Notes: generated by a model from the letters alone, not told the origin. DNA of 5,940 bases from Chloroflexota bacterium (GCA_002710905.1 PAJB01000007.1:46793-52732), one strand, 5' to 3'; counted from the first letter of the stretch, positions 1 to 5,940 are shown. Program-made: numbers and translations.

Positions 1-386
1 TCTTTATATGCTTTGGAAATGTCTAAAAAAATACTTTCATCTAAAGAATCTACCTCATTCAATAATTTAATATTCGCGGTAAGATAAGGTTCTTCAGAAA
101 TGATATCTAATATTTCAAATCTTTGAATGCCAATTGTCTCTATCAAAATCATTCCTGTTCTATCAAAAAGAGTTTTATTTATTTTTGCAGTGGTTCCAAC
201 TTTATATATTTCTGGCAATACTTCACCTACTTCATTGCCAGACTTTATTGATACAACCCCAAAAGATTCATTATTATCTATACATTCATTTATCAACTGC
301 ATATATCTTTCTTCAAAGATTTGTAATGGAAGAGTCATTCTTGGAAACAAAACTGTCGATAATGGGAAAAGCCTTAAAGTGGTCAT
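1..386 (-). CDS. LON substrate-binding domain protein (3' end beyond window)
   Basis: The visible 128 residues begin MTTLRLFPLSTVLFPRM, followed by LPLQIFEERY at about residues 19-28, and later contain SFGVVSI (41-47), VGTTAKI (63-69) and IQRFEI (87-92). This is the order seen in the N-terminal LON domain (PUA-like beta fold), which in Lon protease binds substrates and in many bacteria occurs alone as a protein of about 200 residues. The ATG is preceded directly by an in-frame TAA, so it is the first possible start. A TAAGG Shine-Dalgarno-like element lies 6 nt upstream. The gene starts 17 nt after the nuoG stop and is probably co-transcribed with nuoI and nuoG. The C-terminus lies outside the window, so a full-length Lon protease with ATPase and peptidase domains cannot be excluded, but the short N-terminal lead suggests the stand-alone form. 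Its biochemical role is not known from the sequence. Confidence 0.88.
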   Translation of the reverse strand, partial: MTTLRLFPLSTVLFPRMTLPLQIFEERYMQLINECIDNNESFGVVSIKSGNEVGEVLPEIYKVGTTAKINKTLFDRTGMILIETIGIQRFEILDIISEEPYLTANIKLLNEVDSLDESIFLDISKAYK

Positions 387-403
387 TTACAGCCTTACAG
401 TTT

Positions 404-2980
404 TCAGCTACTAGAATTTAGTTGCAGCTCATTTTTTTCGTCATGATTTTGATTTAAAAATTCTAAAACAGCAGCTTGGTCATAATATTGAGGAATAAAA
501 ATTGTGCCAGGAGCAATTCTATCTGTAAGATCTATTTCAATTTTTATCTGTGCATCATTTTTATTAATTGTAATTTGCGATTCATTGCTTAATCCAATTC
601 TTTCTGCATCTTGGAAATTAATCATTGCTTTCTGTTCACGCTCCATTGGGTCAGCATTTAACGCGTTCATTGATGTTAATTCACGTGATGTAAATAAAGT
701 TTTGCCAGCTAATATAGTCATCCCTGATGGAACAGCTTCTTTCCTAGTTTCTTTTGAATGAAGTTGAGTAGTTGAATCTTGTTCTTCAATCGTCCTTGAT
801 ACACCTGAAATCATATTTGGATATTTTGCATAATTTTTATTTAAACTTCTTATATATCCTTCTAGATTAATTGTTTGTTCTTTGTCAGCAAACTTATTAT
901 TTAAACTATTGATAAAATCATACAAATTCTTCTCTGTATTTTTTGTTTCGAATAAATCTTCCTGATTAAAATTATGTTTAAAAAAATAACTACTGACATT
1001 TGTTGTTGACCCAGACTTCAAATAGAAGGGCTTGTCAGGAATCAAGTATGTTGCATATTCACTTAAACTTGATTGTACGGAATCTATTACTATAAGATTT
1101 TCTAACATTGTTAATGCTTTTTTTAACTTTCGTTGATCAGCTGCTCGTATTAATGGATTATCTGCATGAATAATTAAACATTTTATCTCTTGATTAATAA
1201 TCGCATCAATCATTTCATAAAAAGTCTTTCCTCCCTTTTTTGGTTTTATTTTCATGTCATCAAGCCCGACAATATTAGCTTCATTCGGAAGATAATATAA
1301 TGATCGTGAAGCTTGTTCGTCGCAAATTATGCTTGCTAAGTTACCAATCTTTTTTGCTTGATCAATAAGAATATTTCTTGTATTGCTCATGTAATAATTT
1401 GGATGCGCAAAAATAATAGCTACTTCATCTGAGCCTTTTTGATCTGATATATATAATTTAATCAAGTCTATAGCTTTATCAAATTCTTCTTTATCAACAT
1501 GGCTTAAATCATCTAAATGGTTAATTTCATTTTGCATTTTAATTGCATCGTTGATTTTTTCAATTAATGTTGATTCTTCCCCTGCTTTAACTTGTATCCA
1601 GCTTTTTGCAAACGGTACTAATTCATTCCATTTGGGAGAGATTACAATTAATTTTGCATTGCTATCAACTACTGCGTCTTTAATTCGCAATGATGTAATT
1701 TGATGAGATTCTTCAAGATCAGTAGCTATTGCAATAATTAATTTTGCATTTGTAATATTTTTTGTATCAGAGCTCAGTTTTCGAACTTTTGATATATTCT
1801 CCCATGTTTCTATGACAGCTCTATAATTTTCTCCATCAATGTAATCTAAATTTTTTGTACCTATTATTTCATTAGAAAGAAAACTTAATAGTGCCGCATC
1901 TTCATTTGTTGAGAATGGTGATGCAACTACCCCAATAGAGTTAGTTCCATAATTGGTTATAGTTGAAGATAAATCTCTTGATACCTCATCAATTATTTCC
2001 TCAAAATTAAGAGTATTAAAAGTACCTTTTTGCTTTTTCATGGGATTTACTAATCTATCTTTTATATTTATTTCTGAGTAGCCAAATCTACCTCTAACGC
2101 AAATTTGATTTTGACTTGTTTTATTTATTGGTACAGGCCTAACTATGACAGGTTCTCCTTTGTTAGAAATACCATAAGAAATAGTACAATTCATTGCGCA
2201 GCCATTACAAACTGAATTTGACCAATCAGTTGCTAGCCCGCTCCATTTATTAGGCTTTTCCATTAACGTTGCAGTAGGGCAGACATCTATACACGCACCA
2301 CAAAAATCACAATTAGATTCGTGAACTGCACCACCTGCACCAAATGCTATTTGTGTCTCAAAACCTTTTCCTGCTAAAGAAATTGCTCCAGTGTGCCTTA
2401 TATCTGCGCAAGCCCTTACACATCTTGTACAAAGAATACACATTTGAGGATCAAATTCTAAAAATGGGTTAGCCCTGTCAGGTTTTGGCGGGGGCGTTTC
2501 ATAATAAGATCGATCTTCTCCAACCCATGGTTCTTGCCATTCACCTAAATCAACAAGTTCTGTAGCTGTTTGCAATTCACATCTATAGTTTTTTGCACAG
2601 GTTAAGCATCTATGTGTTACTACATCATCTCGAAGACAAATTTCTCCTGGTTGACAGTGAACTCTTCTATGACACGTTAAACATCTATCTGGATGATTAG
2701 TTGTAATGAAAGACATAACTGATTGTCTAATTTCTTTTGCTTGCGATGATTCTGTATTAATTACCATCCCTTCAGCAATTGACGTTGTGCAGGATAACTG
2801 CATTGAGGTTGGTTTAGCGTCTTTAATTTCGACTACACAAGTTCTGCATCCGGCATAGGGCTCTAGGCCATCGATATAACATAAATTCGTGATTGGAAAA
2901 CCATTTTCTTTTAATACTTCAACAAGAGGTTTTCCTGCCTCAGCATCAATATTTTTACCATTAACAATTATATTTACCAA
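404..2980 (-). CDS. nuoG: NADH-quinone oxidoreductase subunit G (NuoG / FdhA-like Fe-S protein)
   Basis: 858 residues. Peripheral-arm Fe-S subunit of complex I, expected to carry electrons in the cytoplasm from the NADH site towards NuoI. Cluster ligands in order: [2Fe-2S] C34, C45, C48, C64; His-Cys3 [4Fe-4S] H96, C100, C103, C109; an extra C-x2-C-x5-C at C125, C128, C134, with C115 nearby; two ferredoxin-type motifs C181/184/187/191 and C224/227/230/234; the molybdopterin-oxidoreductase-type cluster C258, C261, C265, C294, followed by RGRFGY as in NuoG. Residues about 300-740 are the molybdopterin-oxidoreductase fold and about 750-840 the C-terminal dinucleotide-binding-like domain. The Cys/Sec that binds Mo in formate dehydrogenases is absent near residues 379-388 (DYIDGENYRA), so catalysis on formate is unlikely. 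The start is TTG: no in-frame ATG lies just upstream, GTGGAG sits 8 nt before it, and MVNIIVNGK fits the usual ferredoxin-domain start. Ends in TGA. The two ferredoxin motifs resemble FdhA or HydA more than E. coli NuoG. Confidence 0.9.
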   Translation of the reverse strand: MVNIIVNGKNIDAEAGKPLVEVLKENGFPITNLCYIDGLEPYAGCRTCVVEIKDAKPTSMQLSCTTSIAEGMVINTESSQAKEIRQSVMSFITTNHPDRCLTCHRRVHCQPGEICLRDDVVTHRCLTCAKNYRCELQTATELVDLGEWQEPWVGEDRSYYETPPPKPDRANPFLEFDPQMCILCTRCVRACADIRHTGAISLAGKGFETQIAFGAGGAVHESNCDFCGACIDVCPTATLMEKPNKWSGLATDWSNSVCNGCAMNCTISYGISNKGEPVIVRPVPINKTSQNQICVRGRFGYSEINIKDRLVNPMKKQKGTFNTLNFEEIIDEVSRDLSSTITNYGTNSIGVVASPFSTNEDAALLSFLSNEIIGTKNLDYIDGENYRAVIETWENISKVRKLSSDTKNITNAKLIIAIATDLEESHQITSLRIKDAVVDSNAKLIVISPKWNELVPFAKSWIQVKAGEESTLIEKINDAIKMQNEINHLDDLSHVDKEEFDKAIDLIKLYISDQKGSDEVAIIFAHPNYYMSNTRNILIDQAKKIGNLASIICDEQASRSLYYLPNEANIVGLDDMKIKPKKGGKTFYEMIDAIINQEIKCLIIHADNPLIRAADQRKLKKALTMLENLIVIDSVQSSLSEYATYLIPDKPFYLKSGSTTNVSSYFFKHNFNQEDLFETKNTEKNLYDFINSLNNKFADKEQTINLEGYIRSLNKNYAKYPNMISGVSRTIEEQDSTTQLHSKETRKEAVPSGMTILAGKTLFTSRELTSMNALNADPMEREQKAMINFQDAERIGLSNESQITINKNDAQIKIEIDLTDRIAPGTIFIPQYYDQAAVLEFLNQNHDEKNELQLNSSS

Positions 2981-2988
2981 TGAATTTA

Positions 2989-2994
2989 CTCCAC
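2989..2994 (-). promoter_or_regulatory. Ribosome binding site of nuoG, overlapping the nuoI stop
   Basis: On the minus strand GTGGAG lies 8 nt before the TTG start of nuoG, and its first base is the last base of the nuoI TAG stop. It supports the non-ATG start and suggests that translation of nuoG is coupled to nuoI. Confidence 0.6.
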
Positions 2995-3545
2995 TAACTT
3001 TTTTTGATAGGTAAGTGGTGAGGACCTATAGGTCCATTTTTACCAGCAGGATTGACTCTTGATCGAGCAGTGGGAATATTCGTGATAGGCGGGTCAATAC
3101 TTTCTTGATCTTGCCCATTAGGATAAAGTCCATTTGTTTCCACCAAATATTCTCTAGACTCCTTTGCAAGAGACTCCTTATTTCTGTACATTTCTTCAAA
3201 TGTGAAAACGGCATCATTATATCTGCCGCCTGATTGTATTGCTTGATAAGGACATGCTTCTGTACATAACCCACAATACATACAAATTCTAAAATCTATT
3301 TCATATCTATCTATGTTTAATGTGCCATCATCTCGAGGTGAAGTTTCAACTAAAATACAGCCATCTGGACATGCCTGTGCACATGTTGAACAACCAGTAC
3401 ATCTTTCTTCAAACCATAGTAAATTTGTGCGCGCTCTAGTAGGTACATTTCTGTTTTGCTCAGGATATTCAACTGTAATAGGAGGTCTGAACAAGTGCTT
3501 AAGAGTAACTAACATTGATCTTAGTACACCGGTGCCATAAATCAT
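2994..3545 (-). CDS. nuoI: NADH-quinone oxidoreductase subunit I (2x[4Fe-4S] ferredoxin-like)
   Basis: 183 residues, close to the usual NuoI size. It carries the two [4Fe-4S] clusters (N6a and N6b) that link the peripheral arm to quinone reduction near the membrane. The N-terminus, GVLRSMLVTLKHLFRPPITVEYPE (about residues 6-29), matches the NuoI amphipathic lead and T-V-x-YPE signature. Ferredoxin motifs are C49-x2-C52-x2-C55-x3-C59-P and C88-x2-C91-x2-C94-x3-C98-P, and CPYQAIQSG plus the following FTFEEMYRNKESL fit the NuoI C-terminal region. The last 45 or so residues are a Pro/Gly-rich tail without a recognised motif. ATG start with AGGAA 5 nt upstream. First gene of the nuoI-nuoG-LON block; nuoG starts 13 nt after its TAG stop. 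No other nuo subunit is adjacent, so it could belong to an accessory complex I or to another NuoG-linked oxidoreductase, but the family call itself is secure. Confidence 0.94.
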   Translation of the reverse strand: MIYGTGVLRSMLVTLKHLFRPPITVEYPEQNRNVPTRARTNLLWFEERCTGCSTCAQACPDGCILVETSPRDDGTLNIDRYEIDFRICMYCGLCTEACPYQAIQSGGRYNDAVFTFEEMYRNKESLAKESREYLVETNGLYPNGQDQESIDPPITNIPTARSRVNPAGKNGPIGPHHLPIKKS

Positions 3546-3550
3546 ATAAT

Positions 3551-3555
3551 TTCCT
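3551..3555 (-). promoter_or_regulatory. Ribosome binding site of nuoI
   Basis: AGGAA on the minus strand, 5 nt before the nuoI ATG. It is one of the clearest Shine-Dalgarno sequences in the window and fits nuoI being the first gene of a transcript. Confidence 0.55.
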
Positions 3556-3572
3556 AATCAATGACTAAAAAA

Positions 3573-3581
3573 ATTCTAGCA
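3573..3581 (-). promoter_or_regulatory. Candidate extended -10 promoter for nuoI-nuoG
   Basis: On the minus strand TGCTAGAAT combines a TGn extension with a TAGAAT -10 hexamer. There is no good -35 hexamer at 17 nt, which extended -10 promoters can tolerate. Transcription would begin about 20-25 nt before the nuoI ATG, giving a short leader with the AGGAA site. In such AT-rich DNA, chance matches are common. Confidence 0.35.
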
Positions 3582-3604
3582 TATAATTGTGTTGAAAAAT
3601 TTAA

Positions 3605-3632
3605 ATTATAATAATAAATTTTTTTCTTTCAA
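3605..3632 (-). promoter_or_regulatory. Candidate sigma70-type promoter for nuoI-nuoG
   Basis: On the minus strand TTGAAA (3627-3632) and a perfect TATAAT (3605-3610) are separated by 16 nt. The -35 overlaps the TGA stop of the nucleotidyltransferase gene. The start point would lie about 50 nt before the nuoI ATG. The 83-nt spacer is the longest between any two genes here, which supports an independent start for the nuo block. Chance matches in AT-rich DNA keep the confidence moderate. Confidence 0.42.
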
Positions 3633-4234
3633 CTTTTAAATTGCTTCATAGCATTCCGATAATCTGACATTTTATTTAAATTAATATTTAGTAAAGGGGA
3701 ATTCACTTCAATAGTTTTCACATCAAGATTTTCAATTATATCCCTAAGACTTGTATTATCATCTTGTATATCAAGAAATTTACTCGCTTGGTCAATATGC
3801 AAAATTATGGGATGGCGTTTTTTATTTTCAAAAAATGGCTGTATAACTTCATAGTTTTTTTGTGTATTAACAAAACTGATTATATCGGTAAGAATTTTTT
3901 CAGTAATGGGTTGGTCGACATTTTGTATTAAAAAGTTATCTATTGGTGTTTTTTTATTTTCAGATAAAATTGCCTGAATTCCACATAATATAGATGAACT
4001 TCTACCTTTTTCCCAGTCATGATTAATAATGACATTGACATTCAGGTCTTTAATTTTTTCTGCAATATTAGCATATTGGCTTCCAACGACGACAAAAATT
4101 TTCTCAATACCAACAATATTTAGACATTCAATTTCCCATTCAATAAGCGTTTTTTCTTTCCAGGGCAACAGAGCTTTTTGTTGTTTCATCCTTGAAGATT
4201 GGCCGGCAGCTAAAATTAATCCTGCAGTTTTCAT
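3629..4234 (-). CDS. MobA/MocA-like nucleotidyltransferase (probable molybdenum cofactor cytidylyltransferase type)
   Basis: 201 residues, the normal size for a single-domain NTP-transferase of the MobA/MocA family. Residues 6-16 (LILAAGQSSRM) with K20 form the nucleotide-binding loop. NVDQP at 105-109 supplies the metal-binding Asp, RHP at 140-142 matches the G-HP substrate loop, and NINLNKMSDY at 183-192 resembles the usual C-terminal D-x-D-T-x-x-D-Y. LAAG, in place of the LAGG of MobA, points to MocA-type enzymes, which join CMP to molybdopterin for xanthine-dehydrogenase/CO-dehydrogenase-type enzymes. Oddities are K17 where Gly normally follows RM, and N in the C-terminal motif where D is usual. 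The start ATG overlaps the stop of the Fe-S scaffold gene (ATGA), so translation is coupled. No molybdoenzyme of the MCD-using class is visible here, so the substrate is unproven and another sugar or cofactor nucleotidyltransferase is possible. Confidence 0.75.
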   Translation of the reverse strand: MKTAGLILAAGQSSRMKQQKALLPWKEKTLIEWEIECLNIVGIEKIFVVVGSQYANIAEKIKDLNVNVIINHDWEKGRSSSILCGIQAILSENKKTPIDNFLIQNVDQPITEKILTDIISFVNTQKNYEVIQPFFENKKRHPIILHIDQASKFLDIQDDNTSLRDIIENLDVKTIEVNSPLLNINLNKMSDYRNAMKQFKS

Positions 4235-4602
4235 TTCATCTTCGCAATTTGGAGCTTTTTTATTGCTTCTATGAATAAAGCTGCTGCATGATTTTTATTA
4301 GCCGGCAAGCCGCCAATTCCTTCTTTTAATTCTGATGTGCTTATGGTTTTAATTTCATTCATTGATTTCCCAATTATATATTCAGTGCCATATGCAGCAA
4401 TTGCAATAGTGGAGGCGCATCCACTTGTTAAAAATTTTGCATCAATAACTGTATTATTCTTTTTAATATTAATAAATAACTGTAATTCGTCTCCGCAGAT
4501 TGGATTTGTAACTTCAGATTTTAAATCAGCAGATTCAATGATTCCAGATTGTGTTCTTTGATGAAAATATTTCATGAATGTTTTATTATAAGTCTCATTC
4601 AT
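4231..4602 (-). CDS. IscU/NifU N-terminal-like Fe-S scaffold protein lacking the third cysteine
   Basis: 123 residues from the ATG at 4602. IscU-type scaffolds hold nascent Fe-S clusters on three Cys plus Asp/His. Here NPxCGD (C36, D38), the SGCAS segment (C62) and the GGLPANKNH segment (His105) are all clear, but the residue after His, normally Cys (K-x-H-C), is Ala106 (GCA codon). That Cys is the main persulfide acceptor in well-studied ISCU, so this may be a cluster or metal carrier and not a standard scaffold. A GTG at 4608, directly after the preceding stop, would add two residues. I prefer the ATG because TTAAGG lies 9 nt from it but only 3 nt from the GTG, and because the homology starts at about residue 5 (YNKTFMKYF). 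It follows the peroxiredoxin gene directly and overlaps the nucleotidyltransferase gene by 4 nt. Confidence 0.85.
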   Translation of the reverse strand: MNETYNKTFMKYFHQRTQSGIIESADLKSEVTNPICGDELQLFINIKKNNTVIDAKFLTSGCASTIAIAAYGTEYIIGKSMNEIKTISTSELKEGIGGLPANKNHAAALFIEAIKKLQIAKMK

Positions 4603-4608
4603 AAGCAC

Positions 4609-5052
4609 TTACCTTAATTTTAAATTATTATTTATATATTCAAAGACATTAATAAAATCATTGATATTATCTGGTTGATAAAAAAGATTTGAATAAACGA
4701 TTTCACACTTTTTATTTAAGATAATAATGCTTCTATTTGCTTTTTTTTGCTCATAGTCGTAAATATTCAATTTTTTTGCTATTGAGCCATCCTTATCACT
4801 AGCAATTGTGAATGGAAATTCTTTAAATTGTTTCGTAAAAGCATCAATATCATGTAAGGAGTCTGTTGAAACTGCATATCCAACGATATCAAACTTTTTG
4901 ATAGTTTCAAACTCTTCATTGAATGACAAAAGCTGTTTAGTGCACATTGGCGTGTTGTGTTCAGAAAAATAAATTAACAAAATATTGTTTTTTTCTGTAA
5001 GCTCTTCTAAAGCAATAGTGCCGTTTAAAGTTATCAGGTTGCCAAGGTTCAT
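4609..5052 (-). CDS. Short peroxiredoxin of the Bcp/AhpC-TSA family
   Basis: 147 residues, thioredoxin-fold thiol peroxidase. ILLIYFSEHNTPMCTKQ (24-40) matches the Bcp active-site strand and loop, giving T34 and the peroxidatic C37. VGYAVSTDSLHDIDAF (57-72) matches the conserved G-x-S-x-D segment; FPFTIASDKDGSIAKKLNIY (79-98) the pF-LLSD element; and R107 in NRSIIIL is the catalytic-pocket Arg. The usual Pro of P-x3-T-x2-C is Ser30, and the N-terminal G-x-x-APDF-x-L segment is missing or shortened, so the protein is a diverged member. The only other Cys is C116, which lies where a Gly normally sits in the strand turn, so a 1-Cys mechanism or an external thiol partner is likely. ATG start 6 nt after the methyltransferase stop. 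The Shine-Dalgarno is weak (AAAGG at 10 nt), suggesting coupling to the gene before it. Confidence 0.82.
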   Translation of the reverse strand: MNLGNLITLNGTIALEELTEKNNILLIYFSEHNTPMCTKQLLSFNEEFETIKKFDIVGYAVSTDSLHDIDAFTKQFKEFPFTIASDKDGSIAKKLNIYDYEQKKANRSIIILNKKCEIVYSNLFYQPDNINDFINVFEYINNNLKLR

Positions 5053-5058
5053 TTTTAG

Positions 5059-5940
5059 CTAACCTTTCATATAAAGCAGATTATTAGTGGGCACATTTTT
5101 ACCTGCAACTTGAACTTTAATCCTGCCTAATTGTTCAGGTTCTAGTAATTTTGCAAGTGCTTGATTAGTTTTGAAATAACGCGCTGAATTGTTAAAATCA
5201 ATTTCATTTTCTTTTTTTATCAAGTCAAAAATACCTAAATTAATTAAACTTTGCCATTGTGAAGTCAATTCATTAACCTGAAATTGTTTTTCTTCAAAGG
5301 CTTTCTTTAGTATTGAAAAATTTACATCTGCCGTAATATCAACGTTTCCTGGGTCGTCGAGTGGATCAGTTAGCATATGATTTGAAATTGCCTTGAATGT
5401 GCCTTTTTTATTCCATTCTTTCATTAGATTTTCAGTTAGATCACCATAATCAATAGTTATAATGTATCCAGCATTTAACATTTCTGCAATTTGCTGGGAA
5501 GTCTCAAAGGTTTTTGGTGCTATCTCAATGATGCAATCTTCAAATAAAGTAATTTCCATGCTCCTTATAAAATCAATTATTTTTTTATCACTTAAAATTT
5601 CTTCTTTGAAAATTAACTCATTTTTTTCTGACAATGATACAAAGATTTCATAAATATTTTTGTTACGTTTTTTAATTAAATGGAAGGGCAGGCAGTCAAA
5701 AAATTCATTAGAAATAACTATTGCATCACTTTTTATTTTTTTGTTTAAAAATTCACTTAATGTTGAGTAATTAGCATCTATTTCATATATATCTAATATT
5801 TTTTTTTGTTCATCTAGTCTTTTTTGACTTATATCTAAAAGTATTATTTCAGAGGCATCATAAAGTTCGTTATTTTGATTTTTTAGCCAAGTGCATATAT
5901 TTGCCATAAATATAGCAGATCCTGCACCAATTTCGATGAT
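5059..5940 (-). CDS. midA: MidA/NDUFAF7-family SAM-dependent methyltransferase (5' end beyond window)
   Basis: The last 293 residues are visible; the family usually has about 360-400, so about 70-100 N-terminal residues are missing. The reading frame is open to the window edge and already contains the SAM-binding loop EIGAGSA (visible residues 3-9). An internal ATG at 5907 is therefore not the start. Further family signatures are SNEFFDCLP (77-85, matching NE-x-x-DALP), EIAP (139-142), GYIITIDYG (158-166), and GTF (180-182) leading to DPLDDPGNVDITADVNFS (192-209), then TSQWQSLINLGI (226-237). Mitochondrial NDUFAF7 dimethylates an Arg of the NDUFS2 (NuoD-like) subunit during complex I assembly; bacterial homologues are less studied. 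The third Gly of the GxGxG loop is Ala here. First visible gene of the cassette, 6 nt before the peroxiredoxin gene. Its proximity to nuoI-nuoG fits a role in complex I biogenesis. Confidence 0.88.
   Translation of the reverse strand: MIEIGAGSAIFMANICTWLKNQNNELYDASEIILLDISQKRLDEQKKILDIYEIDANYSTLSEFLNKKIKSDAIVISNEFFDCLPFHLIKKRNKNIYEIFVSLSEKNELIFKEEILSDKKIIDFIRSMEITLFEDCIIEIAPKTFETSQQIAEMLNAGYIITIDYGDLTENLMKEWNKKGTFKAISNHMLTDPLDDPGNVDITADVNFSILKKAFEEKQFQVNELTSQWQSLINLGIFDLIKKENEIDFNNSARYFKTNQALAKLLEPEQLGRIKVQVAGKNVPTNNLLYMKG

Noticed and set aside
127..421. Overlapping plus-strand open frames of about 95 codons
   Set aside because: They run antisense to the LON-domain gene and the nuoG end, show no recognisable domain, and the minus-strand frame has clear homology.
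504..761. Plus-strand open frame of 85 codons
   Set aside because: It is the antisense shadow of the conserved C-terminal domain of NuoG, with no domain of its own.
404..2980. Catalytic formate dehydrogenase alpha subunit
   Set aside because: No Cys or Sec at the Mo ligand position and RGRFGY after the last cluster Cys favour NuoG; no in-frame TGA that could encode Sec interrupts the gene.
3026..3274. Minus-strand 82-codon open frame in another phase inside nuoI
   Set aside because: The NuoI frame holds both ferredoxin motifs and covers the same bases; this frame has no recognisable features.
3597..3627. AT-only inverted repeat (AAAAATTTA ... TAAATTTTT) as terminator of the upstream cassette
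   Set aside because: The stem has no GC pairs and lies in an extremely AT-rich spacer that also holds the promoter-like sequence, so a chance palindrome is the simpler explanation. Read-through into nuoI is possible.
5059..5907. Complete methyltransferase gene starting at the ATG at 5907
   Set aside because: The frame stays open to the window edge and the upstream codons encode the SAM-binding loop EIGAGSA, so this ATG is internal.

Overview
This is an AT-rich (roughly 30% GC by eye), densely packed bacterial window in which every supported gene lies on the minus strand. TAA, TAG and TGA all act as stops, and ATG and TTG (possibly also GTG) act as starts, so the genetic code is the standard bacterial one. 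Short spacers, low GC and the form of the NuoG protein, which has a doubled Cys-rich N-terminal motif, remind me of streamlined marine bacteria such as the SAR202-type Chloroflexota. That assignment is an inference from memory of protein style, not a database match.

Reading in the direction of transcription (from high to low coordinates), the first block is a tight four-gene cassette. It holds a MidA/NDUFAF7-family SAM-dependent methyltransferase (5' end cut by the window edge), a short Bcp/AhpC-type peroxiredoxin, an IscU/NifU-type Fe-S scaffold protein lacking its third cysteine, and a MobA/MocA-like nucleotidyltransferase. Gaps are 6 nt, 0-6 nt and a 4-nt ATGA overlap, so they are probably one transcript. 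An 83-nt AT-rich spacer with two promoter-like sequences follows.

The second block is nuoI, nuoG and a LON-substrate-binding-domain protein (3' end cut by the window edge), with gaps of 13 and 17 nt. NuoI and NuoG together carry the Fe-S chain of a complex I peripheral arm: by motif count one [2Fe-2S] and at least four [4Fe-4S] clusters in NuoG, possibly one more, plus two in NuoI. NuoG keeps the molybdopterin-oxidoreductase fold but lacks the Cys/Sec metal ligand of formate dehydrogenases, so it looks like an electron-transfer subunit and not a catalytic formate dehydrogenase.

The functional theme is complex I and its maturation. Mitochondrial NDUFAF7, the relative of the methyltransferase, is a complex I assembly factor. 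Here it sits about 1.5 kb upstream of nuoI-nuoG, together with an Fe-S scaffold homologue and a thiol peroxidase. No other nuo genes are visible, so nuoI-nuoG are either split from the main cluster or belong to a second, specialised module. I see no RNA genes, CRISPR arrays, insertion sequences or strong terminators.
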